From an uncultured Rhodoblastus sp. (GTDB lineage: Bacteria > Pseudomonadota > Alphaproteobacteria > Rhizobiales > Beijerinckiaceae): a stretch of 58,535 bases of DNA. Shown here piece after piece: positions 53,056 through 58,535 of the stretch. The DNA is taken from contig NZ_CAIUXT010000229.1 in assembly GCF_903903185.1 (NCBI RefSeq), positions 1 to 58,535 on the forward strand, given 5' to 3'. Below the pieces are notes generated by a model that made no database searches, was not told the origin of the DNA, and was given only the letters and a program-made list of their open reading frames with translations. The first letter of the stretch is position 1; each line of letters begins with the position of its first letter. A program made the translations under genes and the position numbers.

Positions 53056-56000
53056 TCACCCGACCGCCGCATCGGCTTCGGCGTGCGCCGGGGCGAGCGC
53101 CGGCGCCGGCCCCTGCGGGCGCGCGGTTTTCTTCGGAACGGCAGCTGCTTTCGCCCCTTCGTCGCGGTGATCGCGCGCCAGCAGCGAATAGACCGCCGGA
53201 GTGACGAACAGCGTAAACAACGTGCCGACGCTCATGCCCGACGCGATGACCATGCCGATCGCGGCGCGCGAGCGCGCGCCGGCGCCCGCCGCGACGATCA
53301 GAGGCAACATGCCGACCACCATCGCCGCCGTGGTCATCAGGATCGGCCGCAACCGCACGCCCGCCGCGTGTTCGATCGCCTCGCGCGGCGAAAGCTGTTC
53401 GTTGCGCTGCATCTGGTTGGCGAAATCGACCATCAGGATGCCGTGTTTGGAAATCAGCCCGATCAGCGTCATCAGCCCGATCTGGGTATAGATGTTGATC
53501 GAGGCCGCGCCGAACACGCCCATGACGTTCAAGGGCAAGAGCGCGCCGAACATCGACGTCGGCAGGGCGATCAGGATGATGAACGGATCGCGGAAGCTTT
53601 CAAACTGCGCCGCCAGCACCAGATAGATGACGATCAGCGAAAACACGAAGGCCAGCGCCAGCGTATTGCCCTCCTGCTTGAACTGCCGGCTCTCGCCCTG
53701 AAAATCGTATGAAAAGCCCGCCGGAAAAATTTCCGCCGACTTGTCCTGCAGGAAGCCCAAAGCCTCGCCGAGCGTATGACCGGGGAAGGGCACGCCGGTA
53801 AGCGTCGCCGAATTCAATTGCTGGAACGAGGTCAGCGCGTTGGGCTGCACTTTGGCGGTTACGCTCGCCACTGTCGAGAGCGGCGCCAAAGCACCGCTCG
53901 CAGTGCGCACCTGATAGCGGGTCAGCCAGTCCTCGCTGAGGCGGAAATCGCGCGGGGCCTGCGGAATGACCTGATAGGAGCGGCCATCGAGATTGAAGCG
54001 GTTGACATAATTGCCGCCGAGAAAGGTCGCCAGCGTCGCGCCGATGTCCTGCATCGAGACGCCGAGATTATTGGCCTTGGCGGCGTCGATTTTGATTTCG
54101 AACTGCGGCGTGTCGAACTTGAGATCGCCGTCTGTGAACAGGAACAGGCCGCTCTTGTTCGCGGCGGCCTGAAGCTGTTCGAGGACGCCCGAGAGCGTGC
54201 GGTAATCGCCCGCCGTGCGGATGACGAATTGCACCGGCGGGCCGCCGGTCGAGCCCGGCAGCGCCGGCAGCGAAAAGGCGAAGATCTGGCCGCCGGTCTC
54301 GTCGGCGAGCGAAGGTTGCAGGCCGCGCAGGATCTGGCTCTGGGTGCGCTTGCGGTCGCCCCAGTTCTTGAGCAGCAGGCCCGCCATGCCCTGGTTGACG
54401 CCGCCCGAACCGTTGATCATGAACACATGACTCTTCTCTTCGACCTTATCGAAGACATTGGTCTTGAGCCGCGACGTAACCTGTTCGAGATAATCGAGAT
54501 TGGCCGTTTGCGGGGTCTTGACCACAGTCAAGAGGATGCCCTGGTCCTCCTCCGGGGCCAGTTCGCGCGGCGTCGAGACATACATGATCGCGGTCATCGC
54601 CAGAACGCCGACGAGAACCATCACCGTCACGGCGCGGTAATTCATCGTTTTGCCGAGCAGGCGCTCATAGCGGCGGCGCAGCGCCTCGAAGGTCTCGTCG
54701 AGAAAGGTCGCAAAACCCCGGCGGCCATTCGCCGCCGCGCTTTGTCCCGGTCCCGTCTGGCCTTTGGGGCGGTTGTGGGGGCGCAGCAGTTTCGAACACA
54801 TCATCGGCGACAGGGTCAGGGCGATGAAGCCCGACACCGCCACCGCACCGGCGAGCGTGAAGGCGAATTCCTTGAACAGGGCGCCGGTGAGACCGGAGAC
54901 GAAGCCGATCGGCGCATAGACCGCCGCGAGCGTAACGGTCATGCCGATCACCGGCAGGGCGATTTCGCGCGCGCCCTTGAGCGCCGCCTCTTTCGGCGCC
55001 AATCCGTGCTCGATGTGGCGGTAGATATTCTCGACCACCACGATGGCGTCGTCCACCACCAGGCCGATGGCGAGGACGAAGGCGAGCAGCGTCAGGATGT
55101 TCATCGAATAGCCCATCCACATAAGGAAAGGCATGACGCCGATCAGCGACAAAGGGATGGTGACGATGGGAACCAGCGTCGCGCGCAGATCGCCGAGAAA
55201 CAGAAAGATCACGACGATGACGATGGCCGCCGCCTCGATCAGGGTCTTGGCCACCTCGTCGATCGAAGCGCGAATGAATTCGGTGGCGTCATAGGCCACC
55301 GCCCCGGTGACGCCGGCGGGCAGCGCCGCCTCGATCCCGGGAAAGGCCTTGCGCACGTCCGAAATCACCGTCAGCGGATTGGCCGTCGGCGTGGCGTAAA
55401 TGCCGATGAACACGGCCTTCAGTCCATCGAACACCGCCGAGGAATCGACGCTTTCCGGCCCCAGTTCGACGCGCGAAACGTCGCCGAGCCGCACCAGGGC
55501 GTCGCCTCGGCTCGAAATCACCAGATGCGAAAAGGCCTGGGCGTTGTCGAGCGAGGTCAGGGCGTTGATGCTGGTCTGGGTGAAGTCGTCCTTGACCTGG
55601 CCGGCGGCGGAAGTGAAATTATTGGCGAGCAGCGCGTTGCGGACGTCGGCGGCGGTGACGTTGCGCGCCGCCATGCGGTCGGGATCGAGCCAGACGCGCA
55701 TGGCGAAATTCTGCCCGCCGATGATCTGGGCGCTGGCGACCCCCTCGATGGTCTGGAGGCGCGGCTGCACCACGCGGGTGATGTAATCGGTGATCTGCGA
55801 CGGCGACAACACATCGGAATTGAACGACATGTAGAGCAGCGCCGTGCCCTGGCCCGCCTCCTTGACCACCACCGGGTCCATGGCGTCGCGCGGCAGTTGA
55901 TACTTGACCTGGTTGACCTTGGCGAGAACGTCGGTCATCGCCCGGTCGGCATTGGCGTTGAGGCGCAGGTTGAGCGTGACGGTCGAGACGTTCTGCTGCG

Positions 56001-56253
56001 AATTCGACACCAGCGTATCGACGCCCTCGGCGCTGGCCACCGCCTGTTCGATCGGCGTGGTGATGAAGCCCTTGATCAGGTCGGCGTTGGCGCCGGGATA
56101 ATGGGTGGTGACGGTGATGGTCGCCTGGGACAGAGCCGGATATTGGCGGATCTGCATATTGAACCCGGCCTGCGCGCCCACCAGCAGGATCAGCAGGCTG
56201 ACCACGATCGCCAACACCGGACGGCGAATGAAAAGATCGGTAAAGGCGCCCAT
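53056..56253 (-). CDS. RND (HAE1-type) efflux pump inner-membrane transporter
   Basis: 1065-residue pump of the AcrB/MexF type. The start TDLFIRRPVLAIVVSLLILLVGAQAGF, the proton-relay helix FVLAIGLVVDDAIVVVENIYRHIE (Asp pair), the porter-domain stretch SNSQQNVSTVTLNLRLN and the closing helices (LIGLISKHGILMVDFANQMQ) are standard. It exports drugs, solvents or fatty-acid-like compounds with the adaptor encoded upstream; no outer-membrane factor is in the window. ATG 56253 begins the first helix; the open frame extends further but without a domain. Confidence 0.95.
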   Translation of the reverse strand: MGAFTDLFIRRPVLAIVVSLLILLVGAQAGFNMQIRQYPALSQATITVTTHYPGANADLIKGFITTPIEQAVASAEGVDTLVSNSQQNVSTVTLNLRLNANADRAMTDVLAKVNQVKYQLPRDAMDPVVVKEAGQGTALLYMSFNSDVLSPSQITDYITRVVQPRLQTIEGVASAQIIGGQNFAMRVWLDPDRMAARNVTAADVRNALLANNFTSAAGQVKDDFTQTSINALTSLDNAQAFSHLVISSRGDALVRLGDVSRVELGPESVDSSAVFDGLKAVFIGIYATPTANPLTVISDVRKAFPGIEAALPAGVTGAVAYDATEFIRASIDEVAKTLIEAAAIVIVVIFLFLGDLRATLVPIVTIPLSLIGVMPFLMWMGYSMNILTLLAFVLAIGLVVDDAIVVVENIYRHIEHGLAPKEAALKGAREIALPVIGMTVTLAAVYAPIGFVSGLTGALFKEFAFTLAGAVAVSGFIALTLSPMMCSKLLRPHNRPKGQTGPGQSAAANGRRGFATFLDETFEALRRRYERLLGKTMNYRAVTVMVLVGVLAMTAIMYVSTPRELAPEEDQGILLTVVKTPQTANLDYLEQVTSRLKTNVFDKVEEKSHVFMINGSGGVNQGMAGLLLKNWGDRKRTQSQILRGLQPSLADETGGQIFAFSLPALPGSTGGPPVQFVIRTAGDYRTLSGVLEQLQAAANKSGLFLFTDGDLKFDTPQFEIKIDAAKANNLGVSMQDIGATLATFLGGNYVNRFNLDGRSYQVIPQAPRDFRLSEDWLTRYQVRTASGALAPLSTVASVTAKVQPNALTSFQQLNSATLTGVPFPGHTLGEALGFLQDKSAEIFPAGFSYDFQGESRQFKQEGNTLALAFVFSLIVIYLVLAAQFESFRDPFIILIALPTSMFGALLPLNVMGVFGAASINIYTQIGLMTLIGLISKHGILMVDFANQMQRNEQLSPREAIEHAAGVRLRPILMTTAAMVVGMLPLIVAAGAGARSRAAIGMVIASGMSVGTLFTLFVTPAVYSLLARDHRDEGAKAAAVPKKTARPQGPAPALAPAHAEADAAVG

Positions 56254-56376
56254 TTGTCTTTCTTTTCCCAATCGATCGCGACCGGCCGCAGTCCGTCCCT
56301 CGCTCAAACTCCGAAGGGCGGCGCCGACCGCGCCTCCAGCTAAGCGGAACGGTTCCCGTTCTGTTGCAGCGGCCCG

Positions 56377-57519
56377 CTATTGCAGTGGCCGGACCGCCTG
56401 CGGCCGCAGCGCCAGACCGGTCTCGATCCGCACGGCGGCGTTGGGCTGGAGCTTGATCTGCCCCTGCGAAACGATCTTGTCGCCCGCCGCGACGCCCTGC
56501 TTGAGGACGACGCGATCCTCGCGCGACTCGCCGATGCTGACATTGCGGCGCTCGACATGGAGCGGACCGTCAAAGCCTTTTTCGGCGTCGTCCGGCCGCA
56601 CGACGAAAACCGAATCGCCGTAAAGCGAAAAGGCGACGGCGGTGCGGGGCGCGGTGACCATTTTCTGCGGCGCCCCGGCGTCGAGGGTGACGTTGGCGAA
56701 CATGCCCGGCATGATCTTCTTGTCGGGATTGGCGATTTCCGCCCGCACCAGAATGGTGCGCGTGTCGCGATCGACGCGCGCATCGAAATTGCCGATCTTG
56801 CCGGCAAATTCGCCGCCGCCGAGGGCATCGACCCGGGCCGAGACCTTTCCGCCCAGCGCCAGCGCCGCGAAATTCTGTTCCGGAACCTGGAAATCGAGGA
56901 AGATCGGGTCGAGTTGCTGCAGCGAAACCAGCGGCGCGCCGGCGGCGACATATTGGCCGACGTCGACCTTGCGAATGCCGAGCCGCCCGGCGAAGGGCGC
57001 GACAATGGTTTTCTGCGCGATCAGCGCGCGGGTGCGGTCGAGCGCGCCGGCGGCCTGGTCGCGCACCGCATTGGCCAGATCGAAATTGGATTTGGCGGCG
57101 ACGCCGTGGTCGGTGAGCATCTGCTGGCGCTGGAAGGCCAGTTCGGCGTTTTTCAGCATGGCGGCGTTGGAGCGCAACTCCGCCTGTTCGGTCGAATCGT
57201 CGATGCGCGCCAAGAGCGCGCCCTTGGCGACGTCCTGCCCATTGGCGAAGGCGATCTCCGCGACCATGCCCGCGACCTGCCCGGAGACGTCTATGCCCGG
57301 AACCGCCTTGAACGTGCCGATAACGCTGACGCGCGGCGTCCAGATTTCCTCGCGCGCCTCCTCCACCGCCACGCCGGAGACCGGCTTGGGAATGGAGGAC
57401 ATGATGCCGCGCATCATTTCCGGCTTGGCCTTGAACTGAAACCAGGCCATGCCGCCGACCAGGACGGACAGGCCAAAGAAAACCGCCAGAAAAACCCATT
57501 TGCGCATGAGATCAACCAT
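56377..57519 (-). CDS. RND efflux periplasmic adaptor (membrane fusion protein)
   Basis: 380-residue HlyD/AcrA-type adaptor. N-terminal membrane anchor WVFLAVFFGLSVLVGGMAWF, lipoyl halves (GMVAEIAFANGQDVAKGALLARID; TIVAPFAGRLGIRKVDVGQYVAAG), a coiled hairpin between them (AELRSNAAMLKNAELAFQRQ), then beta-barrel and membrane-proximal domains. It links the RND pump to an outer-membrane channel. ATG 57519 (MVDLMRKW) was chosen; ATG 57507 is possible. 123 bases before the pump gene. Confidence 0.92.
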   Translation of the reverse strand: MVDLMRKWVFLAVFFGLSVLVGGMAWFQFKAKPEMMRGIMSSIPKPVSGVAVEEAREEIWTPRVSVIGTFKAVPGIDVSGQVAGMVAEIAFANGQDVAKGALLARIDDSTEQAELRSNAAMLKNAELAFQRQQMLTDHGVAAKSNFDLANAVRDQAAGALDRTRALIAQKTIVAPFAGRLGIRKVDVGQYVAAGAPLVSLQQLDPIFLDFQVPEQNFAALALGGKVSARVDALGGGEFAGKIGNFDARVDRDTRTILVRAEIANPDKKIMPGMFANVTLDAGAPQKMVTAPRTAVAFSLYGDSVFVVRPDDAEKGFDGPLHVERRNVSIGESREDRVVLKQGVAAGDKIVSQGQIKLQPNAAVRIETGLALRPQAVRPLQ

Positions 57520-58011
57520 TTTGGACGGGCGCCGATGGCCTGAGCCAACAAAAGCGCCGCCGGCATTTTTACATTTACAGAAACGCGCCAGCACTTTTAA
57601 GAGACGCGCCATCTGCGTGCTCGAGATAGGCGCCGCCAGCATGGCGTTAAAGAGGCGCCGCCGCTGTTTGGCGACCGCACCGCCGCGTTTTTAGACCGTC
57701 GGGGCCGCATAGGCAAATGCCGCCGCCCGCCTGTGCGCCGAAACTGGCCTTGCAAAATATCCGGCGCGCGCAGCATGGGATTTATTGTCGCGCCTAAAAA
57801 ATAGGCAGAGACGGCGAGTCTGATCGGATTCAGGCACGAATCTCCGGCGCAGCTTAAAGTTTAGGCTGTCAAATCGGGCGAGGCGGCATTTAAGTTAGGT
57901 CAAGGCGGCGACGCTGAAGGCGGCTCATGATGAGTTGGAATCGAACCGCTCGCCGGTCGAGGTTCAAAGCGCAAAGGCGGATCAAGTGGACGAAAAAAGG
58001 CGATCGAGCCG
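57520..58011. other. Intergenic region before the ATP-grasp gene
   Basis: 492 bases holding no supported gene. It must contain the RND operon promoter (minus) and that of the ATP-grasp gene (plus). No operator or terminator was recognised. Confidence 0.45.
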
Positions 58012-58535
58012 ATGACCTTGCCCTGTTTCGATGAAATGACCAGCGACGGCGGAGAACCGCGCGCGCTTTATAACCGGATCGCCGACTGGCTGGAGAAATC
58101 GCCCCCCGGCCTGCTCGATTCCCGCCGCCAGCAGGCGGAAATGCTGTTTCGACGCATCGGCATCACCTTCGCGGTCTATGGCGAAAAGGACGCGTCGGAG
58201 CGGCTGATCCCCTTCGACATCATCCCGCGCCTGCTGGGGCGCGACGAATGGCGGCGGCTCGAAGCCGGCCTGATCCAGCGCGTCAAGGCGCTGAACCTGT
58301 TCCTCACCGATATTTACGGCGCGCAGGAAATTTTGCGCGCCGGGATCATCCCGGAGGACCTGGTGTTCCGCAATCCGTGCTACCGCCCGGAAATGCAGGG
58401 AAGGCCGGCGCCGCACAACATCTGGACGCATATTTCGGGCATCGACATCGTGCGCGTCGACGACCACGATTTCTATGTGCTCGAAGACAATGTCCGCACC
58501 CCCTCCGGCGTCTCCTACATGCTGGAAAACCGCGA
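58012..58535 (+). CDS. Circularly permuted ATP-grasp protein (DUF404/DUF407), N-terminal fragment
   Basis: The frame is open from ATG 58012 to the end of the window, about 174 residues. FDEMTSDGGEPRALYNRIADWL, QAEMLFRRIGITFAVYGE, RLIPFDIIPR, LNLFLTDIYGAQEILRAG, IDIVRVDDHDFYVLEDNVRTPSGVSYMLENR match the conserved start of type 2 circularly permuted ATP-grasp proteins. In Proteobacteria these usually lie before a DUF403 'alpha-E' gene and a transglutaminase-like gene and may make a small peptide. The 3' part is outside the window. Confidence 0.93.
   Translation, partial: MTLPCFDEMTSDGGEPRALYNRIADWLEKSPPGLLDSRRQQAEMLFRRIGITFAVYGEKDASERLIPFDIIPRLLGRDEWRRLEAGLIQRVKALNLFLTDIYGAQEILRAGIIPEDLVFRNPCYRPEMQGRPAPHNIWTHISGIDIVRVDDHDFYVLEDNVRTPSGVSYMLENR

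Noticed and set aside
53776-56343. Very long open frame on the plus strand (855 codons) opposite the RND pump gene
   Set aside because: It is antisense to a clear RND gene, its translation is Arg/Gly/Asp-rich without domains, and such frames are expected opposite GC-rich coding DNA.
57925-57965. tRNA-like T-loop (GGTTCGATTCC on the minus strand)
   Set aside because: The flanking bases do not pair into a T-stem and no acceptor or anticodon arm is present.

Overview
The window is a GC-rich, densely coded bacterial chromosome segment. Gene families and their neighbours point to an alphaproteobacterium of the order Hyphomicrobiales (Rhizobiales), probably near the Beijerinckiaceae/Methylocystaceae. 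Signs of this are a phoR-pstSCAB-phoU-phoB cluster, separate Rieske/cytochrome b/cytochrome c1 genes, an extensin-like lipoprotein, DUF2852 and DUF6111 proteins, an Omp25-type porin and a ferredoxin-ferritin gene of the kind seen with nitrogen fixation. No tRNA, rRNA, CRISPR array, transposase, integrase or phage gene was found. The genus cannot be fixed from the sequence alone.

Layout. 1-9.1 kb (mostly minus strand): tail of a DUF2478 gene; the phosphate-starvation cluster read as YbhN-like membrane protein, phoR, pstS, pstC, pstA, pstB, phoU, phoB, with a Pho box before pstS; then a 2Fe-2S ferredoxin fused to a ferritin-like domain behind a sigma-54 promoter. 9.2-16.2 kb: YfhO-like membrane protein, ribA, an unknown secreted protein coupled to a DUF1624 acyltransferase, fumC. 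16.4-21.7 kb: KGG stress protein, the bc1 complex operon, trmL-hemF, a DUF2158 protein. 21.7-27.7 kb: patchier accessory region with palindromes, a PEP-CTERM protein, extensin-like lipoprotein, DUF2852, TetR regulator, a 28-residue membrane peptide with its own terminator, and an RpfF-type DSF synthase. 27.7-32.4 kb: RecQ, two tandemly duplicated cytochrome c genes, GNAT, cache-like periplasmic protein, and a hairpin repeat pair. 32.4-39.4 kb: four-gene MoxR-DUF58-DUF4159-membrane protein operon. 39.5-44.3 kb: DUF1285, NUDIX CoA pyrophosphatase, secreted protein, DUF6111, cca, small protein, porin. 44.3-50.7 kb: GST, cold shock protein, rlmJ, NTF2-like protein, RNase T2, unknown secreted protein, prfC, solo ferritin-like protein. 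51-58.5 kb: TRAP-binding-protein/DUF900-hydrolase fusion, an RND pump with its adaptor, and the start of a circularly permuted ATP-grasp gene.

How it works together. The Pst/Pho genes form a complete phosphate sensing and uptake unit. The bc1 operon and the two cytochromes c serve respiration (or photosynthetic electron flow). The MoxR operon resembles envelope or chaperone-type AAA+ systems. Most of the rest is housekeeping.

The most unusual points are: (i) a 23-bp tandem repeat joining DUF6111 to cca that forms a chain of overlapping GTGA stop-starts; (ii) the TRAP-DUF900 fusion; (iii) a paired hairpin repeat found at two distant loci with compensatory base changes; (iv) the sigma-54-driven ferredoxin-ferritin fusion and its unlinked paralogue; (v) a DSF-type quorum signal synthase; (vi) an rlmJ gene whose conserved N-terminus can only begin at an AUC codon; and (vii) a small membrane peptide in a short terminator-bounded transcript.
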